Made by a program: the position numbers and the translations under genes. The notes under the pieces were generated by a model. The model searched no databases, was not told the origin of the DNA, and worked only from the letters and a program-made list of their open reading frames with translations. From Sphingomonas desiccabilis (GTDB lineage Bacteria; Pseudomonadota; Alphaproteobacteria; Sphingomonadales; Sphingomonadaceae), in contig NZ_SDPT01000004.1 of assembly GCF_004135605.1 (NCBI RefSeq), positions 62,001 through 126,000 on the forward strand: a stretch of 64,000 nucleotides of DNA. The letters run 5' to 3'. Below, piece after piece: positions 53,446-63,871 of this stretch (position 1 is the first letter of the stretch; each line of letters starts with the position of its first letter).

Positions 53446-54080
53446 TAGGCTTCGTAGGCCGCGGTGGTCTTTGCGCGCACTTCCTCTGCCGACACGCCGG
53501 GGGCGCATTCGACCAGCCGGAAGGGGGTCTGGTGATCGGGGCGCTGGAAGACGGCCAAGTCGGTGATGATCATGTCGACCACGTTCTTGCCGGTAAGCGG
53601 CAGGGTACAGGCCGGGATGAACTTGGGGTCGCCGTTCTTGGAGGTGTGCTCCATCACGACGATGATCTTCTTGACCCCGGCGACCAGGTCCATGGCGCCG
53701 CCCATACCCTTGATCATCTTGCCCGGGATCATCCAGTTGGCGATGTCGCCGTCCTGGCTGACCTCCATCGCACCCAGCACCGTCAGGTCGATGTGGCCGC
53801 CGCGGATCATCGCGAAGCTCTGTTCCGAGCCGAAATAGACCGACTGCGGCAGTTCCGAGATGGTCTGCTTGCCGGCGTTGATGAGGTCAGGATCCTCTTC
53901 GCCCGCGTAGGGAAAGGGGCCGATGCCGAGCATCCCGTTTTCGGACTGGAGGGTTACCTCCACCCCTTCGGGGATGTGGTTGGCCACCAGCGTCGGAATG
54001 CCGATGCCGAGGTTCACGTAGAAGCCGTCTTGCAGTTCCCGAGCGGCGCGCGCCGCCATCTCGTCGCGGGTCCAGGGCAT
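53445..54080 (-). CDS. scoB: 3-oxoacid CoA-transferase subunit B
   Basis: The 211-residue B subunit of succinyl-CoA:3-ketoacid CoA-transferase, which activates acetoacetate. The catalytic Glu is in [12 protein letters not shown], and [21 protein letters not shown] and [20 protein letters not shown] are diagnostic. The ATG at 54080 lies 4 bases after the phosphatase stop. The A subunit is separated from it by that phosphatase gene, which is unusual. Confidence 0.94.
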   Translation of the reverse strand: MPWTRDEMAARAARELQDGFYVNLGIGIPTLVANHIPEGVEVTLQSENGMLGIGPFPYAGEEDPDLINAGKQTISELPQSVYFGSEQSFAMIRGGHIDLTVLGAMEVSQDGDIANWMIPGKMIKGMGGAMDLVAGVKKIIVVMEHTSKNGDPKFIPACTLPLTGKNVVDMIITDLAVFQRPDHQTPFRLVECAPGVSAEEVRAKTTAAYEA

Positions 54081-54084
54081 GGGG

Positions 54085-55212
54085 TTACTCCTTGAGCGTG
54101 CCGGCGGGGGCGTCGGCCGCTGCAGCGGCACCGGGATCGGTCCAGCGGCGATTGGCGGGGAAGACCTCGCCAATGCCCCCCTTGAGGCCGCTGCCATAGA
54201 CGGGGTTGGGAAGCATGAACCAGCCTGCACCCCAGAGCGGCTCGATCTGAATGCCGTCGGCAGCTGCGCGGCGAGCCGCAGGCGTCATGCCCGCCGCGGA
54301 GAACAGGTCGCTGAAGTCGCCGAGCTGGTCGCCGACCAGTGCCACGACGCAATGAGTCTCCGCCACCTGAGCGCGACGCATATCCTTGCCGCTGCCCGCA
54401 CCCTCTTCCTTGAGGAGCAGGGTCTCGCCCGGAATCGCCTTGCCGAGCCCCGCCCCTTCCAGTGCGCGCGCGGTCGCGGGTGCGTTGGCGGCGGTGCGGT
54501 TCGAGATGTAGACGACGGCGACGCCTGCCTTGCGCGCGGCATTGATTGCCTCGACCGCGCCGGGCACCGGATCGACCTTGCCGGCGCCGGTCGCTTCCCA
54601 GCGGCGCCAGCGCGCGTCGTCGTAGGAAAGGCCACGCGCTGCCTCATCGGCTTCGTAGCCGAGGTTGAGGAGCACGGTCTCGTCGATGTCGAGCACGATC
54701 GCCAGCGGCTTGGCGCCGCATTCCACGAAGTGCGGGCTGGCAAGCGACGAACCCGGAGCGAGCACCACCGAGGCGACTTCGATGCCGGCCTGGCGATAGT
54801 CGGCGCTGGCGCGGACGTGCTGGGCGAGCGCGCGATAGGCTTGGGACGATAGCGCCGCCGCCTCACCCGACCCATAGAGGTACTGCATACCGGCCGGGAC
54901 GGTGCCTGCGACTGGCGAACTAGGCCGGGCGGGTGCCGTCATCGCCTGGAGCGCGGGGGGAATGCCTTCCTCCTCGGCCTTTTCGCGGCGCTTGGCCTCG
55001 CGGCGCTGTTCGCGCTCGAGCTTGCGCGCTTGCTTGCGCGCGGCCTTTTCGGCATCCTTTGTCTGGTCGTCGTCTGAGCCGGCGAACATGACGTTCTTGC
55101 CGATCACGGCCGCAGCGCCCACCGGCACGGCCGCGACGCAGCCCGGCAGCAGCAGCGAAACGGCCGCTGCGCCGACCAGCGCGAGCCGATGTCCTGCACG
55201 CAACATCATCAT
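54085..55212 (-). CDS. lipoprotein acid phosphatase of the HAD superfamily
   Basis: A 375-residue class-C-type acid phosphatase. The lipobox LLLPGC (Cys about residue 25) is followed by a highly charged coiled-coil segment ([20 protein letters not shown]). The HAD motif I is [15 protein letters not shown], motif [11 protein letters not shown] and motif III with the Lys in LLLKEEGAG, then [16 protein letters not shown]. It is likely an outer-membrane or periplasmic 5'-nucleotidase/phosphatase. Its ATG overlaps the scoA stop and it ends 4 bases before scoB, so it is embedded in the CoA-transferase operon. Confidence 0.87.
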   Translation of the reverse strand: MMMLRAGHRLALVGAAAVSLLLPGCVAAVPVGAAAVIGKNVMFAGSDDDQTKDAEKAARKQARKLEREQRREAKRREKAEEEGIPPALQAMTAPARPSSPVAGTVPAGMQYLYGSGEAAALSSQAYRALAQHVRASADYRQAGIEVASVVLAPGSSLASPHFVECGAKPLAIVLDIDETVLLNLGYEADEAARGLSYDDARWRRWEATGAGKVDPVPGAVEAINAARKAGVAVVYISNRTAANAPATARALEGAGLGKAIPGETLLLKEEGAGSGKDMRRAQVAETHCVVALVGDQLGDFSDLFSAAGMTPAARRAAADGIQIEPLWGAGWFMLPNPVYGSGLKGGIGEVFPANRRWTDPGAAAAADAPAGTLKE

Positions 55213-55916
55213 GCCGCGGGACGCTCCCGCACGGTGCGGAACTCGATCTTCTTGTCATATGGAGCGCCCACGATCATGCGCTTCACATAGATGCCTGGCA
55301 GGTGGATGCAGTCGGGATCAAGGCTGCCGACCGGCACCACTTCTTCGACCTCGGCCACGCAGATGCGACCCGCGGTCGCCATCGGCTGGTTGAAGTTGCG
55401 TGCCGTCTTGCGGAACACCAGGTTGCCGGCCTCATCGGCCTTCCACCCCTTGATGATCGACAGGTCGGCGCGGATGCCGCGCTCGAGGATAAACTCCTCC
55501 CCGTCGAAGACCTTCACTTCCTTGCCCTCGGCCACCTGCGTGCCAACGCCCGTCTTGGTGTAGAAGCCGGGAATGCCCGCCCCGCCCGCGCGGCAGCGCT
55601 CGGCAAGCGTGCCCTGCGGACAGAACTCGACTTCAAGTTCGCCGGACAGATACTGGCGCTCGAACTCCTTGTTCTCACCCACATAGGAGGAGATCATCTT
55701 CTTCACCTGGCGCGAGCGCAGCAGCTTGCCCAACCCCACGCCATCGATGCCGGCGTTGTTGCTGGCGATGGTGAGGCCGGTCACGCCCGAAGCCTCGATC
55801 GCGTCGATCAGCCGTTCGGGGATGCCCGAGAGGCCGAAGCCGCCGGCGCAGATCAGCATGTCGTTGCGGAGTAGCCCCTCGAGCGCCGAGGCCGCATCGG
55901 GATAGAGCTTGTTCAT
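55209..55916 (-). CDS. scoA: 3-oxoacid CoA-transferase subunit A
   Basis: The 235-residue A subunit of the ketoacid CoA-transferase. AGGFGLSGIPERLIDAI (glycine-rich CoA site), SNNAGIDGVGLGKLLRSRQV, YLSGELEVEFCPQGTLAERC and VGSLDPDCIHLPGIYVKRMI are family-typical. The ATG at 55916 is the standard start. It heads the scoA-phosphatase-scoB operon and is divergent from the diguanylate cyclase gene across a 153-bp gap. Confidence 0.95.
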   Translation of the reverse strand: MNKLYPDAASALEGLLRNDMLICAGGFGLSGIPERLIDAIEASGVTGLTIASNNAGIDGVGLGKLLRSRQVKKMISSYVGENKEFERQYLSGELEVEFCPQGTLAERCRAGGAGIPGFYTKTGVGTQVAEGKEVKVFDGEEFILERGIRADLSIIKGWKADEAGNLVFRKTARNFNQPMATAGRICVAEVEEVVPVGSLDPDCIHLPGIYVKRMIVGAPYDKKIEFRTVRERPAA

Positions 55917-56069
55917 CGGCACCTCTCTTCGTCCCGTCGATAGTGGGATGCGGGCAGCGCGGTCAAGCGACCCTCCAGAGCCGCAGAGCTTCATCGTCAG
56001 CGACACGCAACGGCTTGCGCGAATGCCTGCAAGGCGCGAACCTAAAGTCGTTGTTAACCTTCGGACGCC

Positions 56070-57863
56070 ATGCAAACCCCTGTGATTGCCGCTCTTCCCG
56101 CCCCTAGCATGATCAGCAGCGTCGCTCGCCTTGGCCTGGCGTCGCTGGTGCTCTCGACAGCGAGCCTGGTGCTGACCCGCTTCGATGGGAGCATCGCCTT
56201 CATCTGGGCGAACACCGGACTGGTCATCGCAGCATTGTCGCTGCGGCCGCCGGAGCAATGGCGATGGCTGCTGCCCGCGTTCGGGGTCGCCATGTTTGCC
56301 GCCACGGTGTGCTTCGGCATGGGGCTGGCTGCGGCCGCCCCACTATTGGCCGCGACCATGACCGAGGCGACGCTGCCCGCCTGGCTGCTGCGCCGCTGGA
56401 AGGGGCACTTTTTTGATCGGGTTGCCGGGGTCGTCATGTTCCTGCTCGTCGCGGGGGTGTTGGGGCCTCTGGTCGGTGCGGTGATCGCTGCAACGGCGAT
56501 ATCGCTCCTTACCGACGCCAGTTGGGAGCGAACCGCAATCCGGTGGTTCACAAGCCATGGCCTTGGCACCATCACCTTTACGCCGCTGATCATGCTGCTG
56601 CTGCGCGGTGAGGTCGGACGTTGGTTCCAGGTGCCGCTGCGGGAGAAGATGGGCCCTGTCGCGATGCTGGGACTGGTGGCGGTGGTGGTCGCGGGCGTCT
56701 TCCTCCAAGACGACATTCCGCTGCTGTTCCTGCCCATGCTGCCGATGCTGGCAGCCACGATGCTGTATGTGCGGATCGGGGCTGCGGGCTCGATCGTCCT
56801 GCTGGTGGCGATTGGCGGCACGCTCTCGGTGACCGGCCACGGACCGATCCACGCGATTCCGACCCCACCGCTCAGCCGCATTCTCTTTTTCCAGTTCTAC
56901 GTCGGTTGCGCCGCGCTGTTGGTGCTGCCGGTGTCGGCACTGCTCAAACAGCATCGCCGAGCGATCCGCGACCTTTCGCAGAGCGAGGCGCGGTTCCGCC
57001 TCCTTTCGGATCGATCCGCGGACGTCATCTTGGAAGTGGCGCCGGACGGGACTATTCTCCACGCCTCCCCCTCCGTCACCCAGGTCGCCGGGCGGCCGGC
57101 CGCATATTATCTGGGGCAGCACGGCTTCACCCTGGTGCATCCGGAGGATCAGCACGTCCTATGGCGCGCGCATCGTCAGGCGCTCGCCAATCCCGACATT
57201 GCCCACACTGCCCAATTTCGCAGTCCGCGCGAGACCCCGGAACCGGCTTGGTTCGAGGCCGCTCTGCGTGGCCTGGGCGGCACCGCCGGGCAGGGATTGA
57301 TCGTGGTCCTGCGCGACATCTCCGCGCGAAAGGCGACGGAACTGGCGCTCGAGATCGCGGCAAGTACCGATCCGCTGACCGGTCTCGTCAACCGGCGGAG
57401 CTTCCTCCAGCGATTGCGCAATCAGATCGAGCATTGCCGAGTCGGAAGCAGCCAAGGCAGCGTCGCGCTGGTCGACCTGGATCACTTCAAGTCCGTCAAC
57501 GACCGCTTCGGCCATGCGGTCGGCGATCTGGCGCTCCAGGCATTCGCGCGCATCACCGCCGCGACGATCGATCGAAGGCACTGCCTCGCGCGCATCGGCG
57601 GTGAAGAGTTCGCCATTCTGCTCGTGGGGATCAGTCCGGAGGAGGCCCAGGCGGCATGCGAGCGCCTGCGCCACGCCGTCGAGCAGCTGGAGGTGGAACT
57701 GCCGAGTGCGATGCTCGAGATCGAGGGCCCCAGAGTCACCGCCAGCATCGGCTTGGTGGCGATTGATCCAGAAAGCGATCCGGCCACCATCCTGAACCGT
57801 GCGGACGAGGCGCTCTACCGCGCAAAGGCATCAGGTCGGAACTGCGTTCAGGTCGCCGATTAA
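56070..57863 (+). CDS. MASE1-PAS-GGDEF diguanylate cyclase
   Basis: A 597-residue membrane-bound cyclase making cyclic di-GMP. The first about 290 residues hold seven or eight membrane helices of MASE1 type (FIWANTGLVIAALSLRPPEQW). A PAS domain follows (about 310-425, SEARFRLLSDRSADVILEVA), then a GGDEF domain (about 435-597) with the active-site GGEEF at 510-514. The residues before it (IDRRHCLARIGGEEF) lack the RxxD inhibitory site, so product feedback by that route is not expected. The ATG at 56070 is used; 56109 is an alternative. Confidence 0.9.
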   Translation: MQTPVIAALPAPSMISSVARLGLASLVLSTASLVLTRFDGSIAFIWANTGLVIAALSLRPPEQWRWLLPAFGVAMFAATVCFGMGLAAAAPLLAATMTEATLPAWLLRRWKGHFFDRVAGVVMFLLVAGVLGPLVGAVIAATAISLLTDASWERTAIRWFTSHGLGTITFTPLIMLLLRGEVGRWFQVPLREKMGPVAMLGLVAVVVAGVFLQDDIPLLFLPMLPMLAATMLYVRIGAAGSIVLLVAIGGTLSVTGHGPIHAIPTPPLSRILFFQFYVGCAALLVLPVSALLKQHRRAIRDLSQSEARFRLLSDRSADVILEVAPDGTILHASPSVTQVAGRPAAYYLGQHGFTLVHPEDQHVLWRAHRQALANPDIAHTAQFRSPRETPEPAWFEAALRGLGGTAGQGLIVVLRDISARKATELALEIAASTDPLTGLVNRRSFLQRLRNQIEHCRVGSSQGSVALVDLDHFKSVNDRFGHAVGDLALQAFARITAATIDRRHCLARIGGEEFAILLVGISPEEAQAACERLRHAVEQLEVELPSAMLEIEGPRVTASIGLVAIDPESDPATILNRADEALYRAKASGRNCVQVAD

Positions 57864-57875
57864 GCCACGCGTGCA

Positions 57876-57909
57876 AAAAGGGCCGCCCCGGTCTCCCGAG
57901 ACGGCCCGA
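57876..57909 (-). terminator. intrinsic terminator of csbD-like gene
   Basis: On the minus strand, GGGCCG...CGGCCC followed by TTTTTG forms a classical terminator, with an inner GTCTC/GAGAC stem. It lies 30 bases after the csbD stop codon and between convergent genes, so on the plus strand it may also stop the cyclase transcript. Confidence 0.8.
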
Positions 57910-57939
57910 TGCCTCCGCTCTCGCGGAACTCTGGATCGC

Positions 57940-58110
57940 TCAGATGTCGTCGCCGAGGGCGCCCTTCACCTTGCCGGCGAACTGCTGAACCTTGCCCTTG
58001 CCTTCCTGCGCCGCGCCCTCGTCGCGGGTGGCCGGATCGTTGCTCTGCTGCTTCGCCTTGCCGAGCGCTTCGTTGACGTTGCCTTTGATCTTGTCGGTGA
58101 GTTCACCCAT
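57940..58110 (-). CDS. CsbD-family stress protein
   Basis: A 56-residue hydrophilic protein. ELTDKIKGNVNEALGKAKQQ and EGKGKVQQFAGKVKGALGDD are the repeat-like CsbD pattern of a small helical stress protein. The ATG at 58110 has GAGGAG eight bases upstream. Its role is unproven, but members are often induced by general stress. The longer frame to 58596 is antisense to thiSG. Confidence 0.88.
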   Translation of the reverse strand: MGELTDKIKGNVNEALGKAKQQSNDPATRDEGAAQEGKGKVQQFAGKVKGALGDDI

Positions 58111-58223
58111 GATCGATCTCCTCTCGGTGGCCGCGGCAGCAGCGGGAAGCGCGCCGTTCAGCCATCGGGAAGAAGAACGGGTGGAGCCGATTGCGGTTCC
58201 ACGATCCAGCACCAGGACTTGCT

Positions 58224-59228
58224 TTAGATCAGTCCGGCGAGCGGGCTGGAGGGATCGGCATAGCGGCGCTTGCCCATGCGGCCGGCGCGATAGGCGAGCC
58301 GCCCCGCCTCCACCGCAGCGCGCATCGCGTGCGCCATCAGGATCGGGTCCTTGGCTTCGGCAATGGCCGTGTTCATCAGCACGCCGTCGCAGCCGAGCTC
58401 CATCGCTGCCGCCGCGTCCGACGCGGTGCCGACGCCCGCATCGACCAGCACCGGCACCTTGGCGCCCTCCACGATCAGGCGGATCGTGACTTTGTTCTGG
58501 ATGCCCAGTCCCGAGCCGATCGGCGCGCCTAGCGGCATGATCGCCACCGCGCCAACATCCTCCAGCCGCTTGGCGGCGATGGGATCGTCCACACAATAGA
58601 CCATCGGCTTGAAGCCTTCCTTAGCCAGGATCTCGGTCGCGCGCAGCGTCTCGACCATGTCAGGGTAGAGGGTGCGGGCCTCGCCCAGCACCTCCAGCTT
58701 CACCAGCTCCCAGCCGCCCGCCTCGCGCGCCAGCCGCAGTGTGCGGATCGCGTCCTCGGCCGTGAAGCAGCCAGCGGTGTTGGGCAGATAGGTGATCTTC
58801 TTGGGATCGATATAGTCGGTCAGCATCGGCGCCTTCGGATCGGTGACGTTCACCCGGCGAACGGCGACGGTGACGATCTCCGCGCCCGAGGCTTCGACTG
58901 CGGCGGCGTTCTGCGCCATGTCCTTGTACTTGCCGGTGCCGACGATCAGCCGCGAGCGGAAGCGCTTGCCCGCGACCTCCCAGCGGTCCTCGTCCACCGC
59001 CACCCCATGGTCGCCGCCGCCGACGAAGTGGACGATCTCCAGCTCGTCGCCGTCGTGGAGCTTGGTCTCATGCAGCGTGGAGCGGGGCACCACCTCCAGG
59101 TTGCGCTCGACCGCGACCTTTTCCGGAACCAGCCCGATCTCGGCGGCCAGCTCGGCAATGGTCTGGCCGGCGCGGACGCGCTTGTGCTCGCCGTTGACGA
59201 TGATGGAGATGGTGCCGTCATTGTGCAT
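58224..59228 (-). CDS. thiG: fused ThiS-ThiG thiamine thiazole synthase
   Basis: A 334-residue fusion. Residues 1-72 are ThiS, the sulfur-carrier protein, ending in [11 protein letters not shown]; residues about 80-334 are ThiG (thiazole synthase, EC 2.8.1.10), with [11 protein letters not shown], the Schiff-base Lys in LVKLEVLGE, and [14 protein letters not shown]. In separate form, ThiS must end in a free Gly-Gly to carry the thiocarboxylate, so the fused version must be processed or work differently. The ATG at 59228 is the natural ThiS start. Confidence 0.93.
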   Translation of the reverse strand: MHNDGTISIIVNGEHKRVRAGQTIAELAAEIGLVPEKVAVERNLEVVPRSTLHETKLHDGDELEIVHFVGGGDHGVAVDEDRWEVAGKRFRSRLIVGTGKYKDMAQNAAAVEASGAEIVTVAVRRVNVTDPKAPMLTDYIDPKKITYLPNTAGCFTAEDAIRTLRLAREAGGWELVKLEVLGEARTLYPDMVETLRATEILAKEGFKPMVYCVDDPIAAKRLEDVGAVAIMPLGAPIGSGLGIQNKVTIRLIVEGAKVPVLVDAGVGTASDAAAAMELGCDGVLMNTAIAEAKDPILMAHAMRAAVEAGRLAYRAGRMGKRRYADPSSPLAGLI

Positions 59229-59345
59229 TCGGGTTCGCCTTGGCTGTCGTCGGAGTTGCGGCGCGTCTCGACTTCGTTCGGCGCTCGCGGCTATGGCCGG
59301 GCATATAGGGTGCCGGCATCCCGGCCCGCAACCGAAAGGCAGCGC

Positions 59346-59792
59346 ATGGCCGACACCGTCCCCGCAACCGTCTTCGTCCTCAACGGCCCCAATCTGAACC
59401 TGCTGGGGCTGCGCGAGCCCGAGATCTACGGCCACGACACGCTGGACGACATCGCCGGCATGCTGGAGGATCGCGCCCGCGAGCTCGACCTGGAGATCGA
59501 CCTGCGCCAGTCGAACCACGAAGGCCATCTGATCGACTGGCTGCACGAGGCGCAGGCGCAGCAGGCGCGCGCCGTGCTGCTGAACGCGGGCGGCTTCACC
59601 CACACGTCGGTGGCGCTGCACGACGCGATCAAATCGGTGAAGACGCCGGTGATCGAGGTGCACCTGTCGAACCCCCATCGACGGGAGAGCTTTCGCCACA
59701 CCAGCCTGATCGGACAGGCGGCAAAGGGAACCATCGCCGGATTCGGGGCGCTTTCCTACCTGCTGGCGCTTGAAGCCGCCGCGCGCATCTGA
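59346..59792 (+). CDS. aroQ: type II 3-dehydroquinate dehydratase AroQ
   Basis: A 148-residue type II dehydroquinase (EC 4.2.1.10) of the shikimate pathway. Motifs are [19 protein letters not shown] (with the catalytic Tyr), [30 protein letters not shown] and [18 protein letters not shown]. It lies 30 bases before accB, an arrangement common in alphaproteobacteria and others. Confidence 0.97.
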   Translation: MADTVPATVFVLNGPNLNLLGLREPEIYGHDTLDDIAGMLEDRARELDLEIDLRQSNHEGHLIDWLHEAQAQQARAVLLNAGGFTHTSVALHDAIKSVKTPVIEVHLSNPHRRESFRHTSLIGQAAKGTIAGFGALSYLLALEAAARI

Positions 59793-59822
59793 CAGGAGCC
59801 CGGTTTTTCCCTTGGGGGTCAC

Positions 59823-60326
59823 ATGGCAGAAGATACGCAACCCGCCACCATGGCGATCGACATCGAGCTGGTGCGCCAGCTGGCGGAAGTGCTCGACCAG
59901 ACTCAGCTGACCGAGATCGAGGTGGAGGACGGCAGCCGCAAGGTTCGCGTCGCGCGCAAGGCAGCGCCGGTCGCGCAGATGCCGATGGCGATGCCGCAGG
60001 GCTATGCCCCGCAACCGGCGCCGATGGCGGGTGCACCCGCGTCGCCCGCAGCCGCCCCGGCCGAAGCCGGCGGCTCGGCACCGACCGCGACCGCCGATGC
60101 GGTCAAGTCGCCGATGGTCGGCACCGTGTACGTGGCCGCGGAGCCGGGCGCGAAGCCGTTCGTCTCGGTCGGCCAGAAGGTTGCGGCCGGCGACACGCTG
60201 GTCATCATCGAAGCGATGAAGGTCATGAACCCGATCCAGGCGACGGCCGCCGGTACCGTCACCGCCGTGCTCGTCTCCAACGGCCAGCCGGTCGAATTCG
60301 ACCAGCCGCTCGTCGTCGTCGAGTAA
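59823..60326 (+). CDS. accB: biotin carboxyl carrier protein AccB
   Basis: The 167-residue biotin carrier of acetyl-CoA carboxylase. An N-terminal domain ([20 protein letters not shown]) and an Ala/Pro-rich linker precede the biotinyl domain (about residues 90-167), where the biotin-accepting Lys133 lies in [11 protein letters not shown]. It is followed at once by accC. Confidence 0.96.
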   Translation: MAEDTQPATMAIDIELVRQLAEVLDQTQLTEIEVEDGSRKVRVARKAAPVAQMPMAMPQGYAPQPAPMAGAPASPAAAPAEAGGSAPTATADAVKSPMVGTVYVAAEPGAKPFVSVGQKVAAGDTLVIIEAMKVMNPIQATAAGTVTAVLVSNGQPVEFDQPLVVVE

Positions 60327-60330
60327 GCCC

Positions 60331-61686
60331 GTGGCCGAGATCAAGAAGCTGCTGATCGCCAATCGCGGCGAAATTGCGCTCCGCATCCATCGCGCCTGCC
60401 ACGAAATGGGGATCAAGACGGTGGCGGTCCATTCGACCGCCGACGCCGACGCGATGCACGTGCGGCTGGCGGACGAGGCGGTGTGCATCGGCCCGCCGTC
60501 CGCGGCCGAGAGCTACCTCAACATCCCCAACATCATCTCGGCTGCCGAGGTGACGGGCGCGGACGCGATCCACCCGGGCTATGGCTTCCTGTCGGAGAAC
60601 GCCAAGTTCGCCGAGATCGTCGAGTCGCATAACCTGATCTTCGTGGGCCCCAAGCCCGAGCACATCCGGACGATGGGCGACAAGGTCGAGGCGAAGCGTA
60701 CCGCGGGCGCCCTGGGGCTGCCGCTGGTGCCGGGCTCCGACGGCGCGATCAGCGACCTGGCCGAGGCACAGGCGCTGGCCGAACAGATCGGCTATCCCGT
60801 CATCATCAAGGCGGCATCGGGCGGCGGCGGCCGCGGCATGAAGGTGTGCACCAGCCCCGACCAGCTTGAAACGCTGATGCAGCAGGCCGGCACGGAGGCG
60901 AAGGCCGCGTTCGGCGACGCGACCGTGTACATGGAAAAGTATCTGGGCAATCCCAGGCACATCGAATTCCAGGTGTTCGGCGACGGCAACGGCAACGCCA
61001 TCCACCTGGGCGAGCGCGACTGCTCGCTGCAGCGGCGCCACCAGAAGGTGCTGGAGGAAGCCCCCTCCCCGATCCTGTCGACCGAGGAACGCGACCGCAT
61101 GGGCGCGATCGTCGCCAAGGCGATGGCCGACATGGGCTATCGCGGCGCCGGCACGATCGAGTTCCTGTGGGAAGACGGCGAGTTCTACTTCATCGAGATG
61201 AACACCCGCCTGCAGGTGGAGCATCCGGTGACGGAGATGATCACCGGCGTCGACCTGGTGCGCGAGCAGATCCGCGTCGCCGAGGGGCACCCGCTGTCGG
61301 TCCAGCAGGACGAGATCGAGTTCCGCGGCCATGCGATCGAATGCCGCATCAATGCCGAGGATCCGCGCACCTTCACCCCCTCCCCGGGCAAGGTCGCGGC
61401 CTATCACGTGCCGGGCGGCATGCACGTCCGCGTCGATAGCGGCCTCTATGCCGGCTACAAGGTACCGCCCTACTACGACAGCATGATCGCCAAGCTGATC
61501 GTCTATGGCCGTACCCGCGAGGGATGCCTGCTGCGCCTGCAGCGTGCGCTCGACGAGTTCGTGATCGAGGGAATGAAGACCACCATCCCGCTCCACCAGG
61601 CACTGCTCGACGACCCCGAGTTCCGGGAGGGGGCGTATACGATCAAGTGGCTGGAGGAATGGCTGGCCAAGCAGCCGGTCGCATGA
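60331..61686 (+). CDS. accC: biotin carboxylase AccC
   Basis: The 451-residue ATP-grasp biotin carboxylase subunit of acetyl-CoA carboxylase, first committed step of fatty-acid synthesis. Features are [20 protein letters not shown], the glycine-rich ATP loop [31 protein letters not shown] and [15 protein letters not shown]. It begins with GTG, four bases after the accB stop. Confidence 0.97.
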   Translation: MAEIKKLLIANRGEIALRIHRACHEMGIKTVAVHSTADADAMHVRLADEAVCIGPPSAAESYLNIPNIISAAEVTGADAIHPGYGFLSENAKFAEIVESHNLIFVGPKPEHIRTMGDKVEAKRTAGALGLPLVPGSDGAISDLAEAQALAEQIGYPVIIKAASGGGGRGMKVCTSPDQLETLMQQAGTEAKAAFGDATVYMEKYLGNPRHIEFQVFGDGNGNAIHLGERDCSLQRRHQKVLEEAPSPILSTEERDRMGAIVAKAMADMGYRGAGTIEFLWEDGEFYFIEMNTRLQVEHPVTEMITGVDLVREQIRVAEGHPLSVQQDEIEFRGHAIECRINAEDPRTFTPSPGKVAAYHVPGGMHVRVDSGLYAGYKVPPYYDSMIAKLIVYGRTREGCLLRLQRALDEFVIEGMKTTIPLHQALLDDPEFREGAYTIKWLEEWLAKQPVA

Positions 61687-61771
61687 TCGCGGGCCGGGCC
61701 GGCGCATGGAAGTTCCCCGCGCCGGTCCCGCCCCTCTACCGCCCGTCCACTCAGCAGCAGGGAAGAACGCA

Positions 61772-62116
61772 TTGAAGGCGACCATCTGGCACAATCCCCG
61801 CTGCTCCAAGTCACGCGAGGCGCTCGCCATCCTCAGCGACACGCCGGGCGTGGACGTGGAGGTGGTCGAATATCTGAAGACGCCGCCGAGCCGAGAAGCG
61901 CTCGCCGCGCTTTATGCGCGCGCTGGGATCACGCCCGCACAGGGGCTGCGCAAAGGCGAGTCGATCGCCAAGGAACAGGGGCTCGCCGGTGCCTCCGACG
62001 AGGCCATCCTGGACGCCATGGCCGCGCACCCCATCCTGATCGAGCGACCGCTGGTGGAGACCGAGAAGGGCGTCCGGCTGGGCCGCCCGCCCGAAGCGAT
62101 CCGCGAGATCCTGTAG
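61772..62116 (+). CDS. ArsC/Spx-family reductase-like protein
   Basis: A 114-residue protein of the glutaredoxin-type arsenate reductase family, with the redox Cys11 in WHNPRCSKSREAL and the conserved Arg region RPLVETEKGVRLGRPPE. A TTG start at 61772 with GGGAAG about 8 bases upstream is preferred to the ATG at 61706, which adds 22 residues lacking similarity. It lacks a neighbouring ars operon, so arsenate reduction is plausible but not assured. Confidence 0.8.
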   Translation: MKATIWHNPRCSKSREALAILSDTPGVDVEVVEYLKTPPSREALAALYARAGITPAQGLRKGESIAKEQGLAGASDEAILDAMAAHPILIERPLVETEKGVRLGRPPEAIREIL

Positions 62117-62121
62117 AACCG

Positions 62122-63690
62122 ATGGCCAGGCTTTCTCCCCCGCTCGAACCGGGTCGTAACTGCTGGCGGATCGAGAAGGCGACCCGCGCCGCCGTCATCA
62201 TCGATGCCGACGCTTATTTCCGGCTGGCGCGCGCGGCGATGCGCAGGGCGGAACAGCAGTTGCTGCTGATCGGCTGGGACTTCGACGGGCGCATCAAGTT
62301 GGTGACCGAAGAAGAGGACGAGGCTCCAGCGCGCGTGGGCGCGTTCCTGGAGTGGCTGGTGGAGGCCCGCAAAGGCCTGCACGTCCACATCCTGCGTTGG
62401 GACACCGGCGCCATCAAGTCCCTGTTCCGGGGCAGCACCATCCTCACGATCCTGCGCTGGATGGCGCACCCGCGCATCACCGCCAAGCTCGACGGATTTC
62501 ATCCCCCGGCCGCCTCCCACCACCAGAAGATCGTCGTCATCGACGATTGCCTCGCCTTTTGCGGAGGCATCGACATGACGGCCGACCGCTGGGACACGCG
62601 CGACCACCGCGCGGACGAGCCTGCGCGCATCGAGCCCGATGGCACTCCCTACGGACCCTGGCACGATGCGACCACGGCGCTCGCCGGGCCGGTGGCAAAG
62701 GCACTGGGTGAATTGTGTCGCACCCGCTGGCAGTTGGCGGGCGGCCAGAGGCTGCCCGAGCCGGCCGAAAACGTGAGCCCGCCCTGGCCGGACGGGCTGG
62801 ACGCGACCTTCACCGAGGTCGAGGTCGCGATCTCCCGCTCGTCGCCGGAGATGCCGGGCCAGCCGCCGGTGCGCGAGATCGAGGCGCTCTATCTGGACCT
62901 GATCGCGCGTGCAGAACGCTGGATCTATGCCGAGAGCCAGTATTTCGCGTCGCGCAAGATCGCCGAGGCGATCGCCCGGCGCCTGGACGAGCCCGAGGGG
63001 CCTGAGATCGTGATCGTCAACCCAGTCAGCGCCCAGGGCTGGCTGGAGCCGATCGCGATGGATACCGCGCGGGCGCGGCTGATTGGGGCGCTGCGCCGAC
63101 GCGATCGCTACGGCCGCTTCCGCTTCTACCATGCCGAAAACGAGGCGGGCGAGCCGATCTACATCCACGCGAAGGTAACCGTCACCGACGGCGAGATCCT
63201 GCGGGTGGGATCGTCCAACTTCAACAACCGGTCGATGCGGCTCGACACCGAATGCGACGTGACGATCGATTCGACGCGGCCGGCGAACACCCATGCGGCC
63301 CCGGCGATCGCCAACGTCGCCCATGCGCTGGTGGCCGAGCATACCGCCACCGAGCCGGAGGTCGTCGCCCGGCGCATGGCCGAAACCGGTTCGCTGATCG
63401 CGGCGATCGAGAGCCTGAGCCCCGCCACCGGACGCCGCCTGCGCCCCTATCAGGATCCGGACCTCAACAGCGTGGAGAAGTGGCTGGCCGACAACGAGGT
63501 ACTCGACCCCGAAGGCCCCGACGAGATGTTCGAAGCGCTGTCGAACCGCGGCGGGTTGCTGCGCCGGCTGCGCCCTGGGCACGAGGCGCCGACGCCGACC
63601 GCGCTCTATGCGGCGGGTGCCGTCGCGGCAGCGGCGGTGGGCGGCGTGGTCGGGACCATGCTGTGGCGGCGGCGCGAGCGGCGCGACTGA
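62122..63690 (+). CDS. phospholipase D-family protein
   Basis: A 522-residue PLD-superfamily enzyme with two HKD motifs: SHHQKIVVIDD (about residue 135) and IHAKVTVTDGE followed by RVGSSNFNNRSM (about residue 350). IDADAYFRLARAAM and QQLLLIGWDFDGR open the first domain. The C-terminus has one probable membrane helix (LYAAGAVAAAAVGGVVGTML) before a basic tail. Bacterial members of this layout act on phospholipids or as cardiolipin-synthase-like transferases. It starts 5 bases after the arsC-like stop. Confidence 0.88.
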   Translation: MARLSPPLEPGRNCWRIEKATRAAVIIDADAYFRLARAAMRRAEQQLLLIGWDFDGRIKLVTEEEDEAPARVGAFLEWLVEARKGLHVHILRWDTGAIKSLFRGSTILTILRWMAHPRITAKLDGFHPPAASHHQKIVVIDDCLAFCGGIDMTADRWDTRDHRADEPARIEPDGTPYGPWHDATTALAGPVAKALGELCRTRWQLAGGQRLPEPAENVSPPWPDGLDATFTEVEVAISRSSPEMPGQPPVREIEALYLDLIARAERWIYAESQYFASRKIAEAIARRLDEPEGPEIVIVNPVSAQGWLEPIAMDTARARLIGALRRRDRYGRFRFYHAENEAGEPIYIHAKVTVTDGEILRVGSSNFNNRSMRLDTECDVTIDSTRPANTHAAPAIANVAHALVAEHTATEPEVVARRMAETGSLIAAIESLSPATGRRLRPYQDPDLNSVEKWLADNEVLDPEGPDEMFEALSNRGGLLRRLRPGHEAPTPTALYAAGAVAAAAVGGVVGTMLWRRRERRD

Positions 63691-63871
63691 GGCTTAGCAC
63701 GCGCTCCCCGCCTCCCCGGCGCTTCCTCCACAGCGTTCCTGAGGAGGCGGGGGTTGAGAGCCGGGTCGAGCAGCGGTTTCCCGCGCCGCGGCTACCCTCC
63801 GGTGCCGGATGTACTTCGCTCGGACGCTGTGCTTCAGCGCAGGGAGGCCTGCCCTCACCCATGGACACCCG

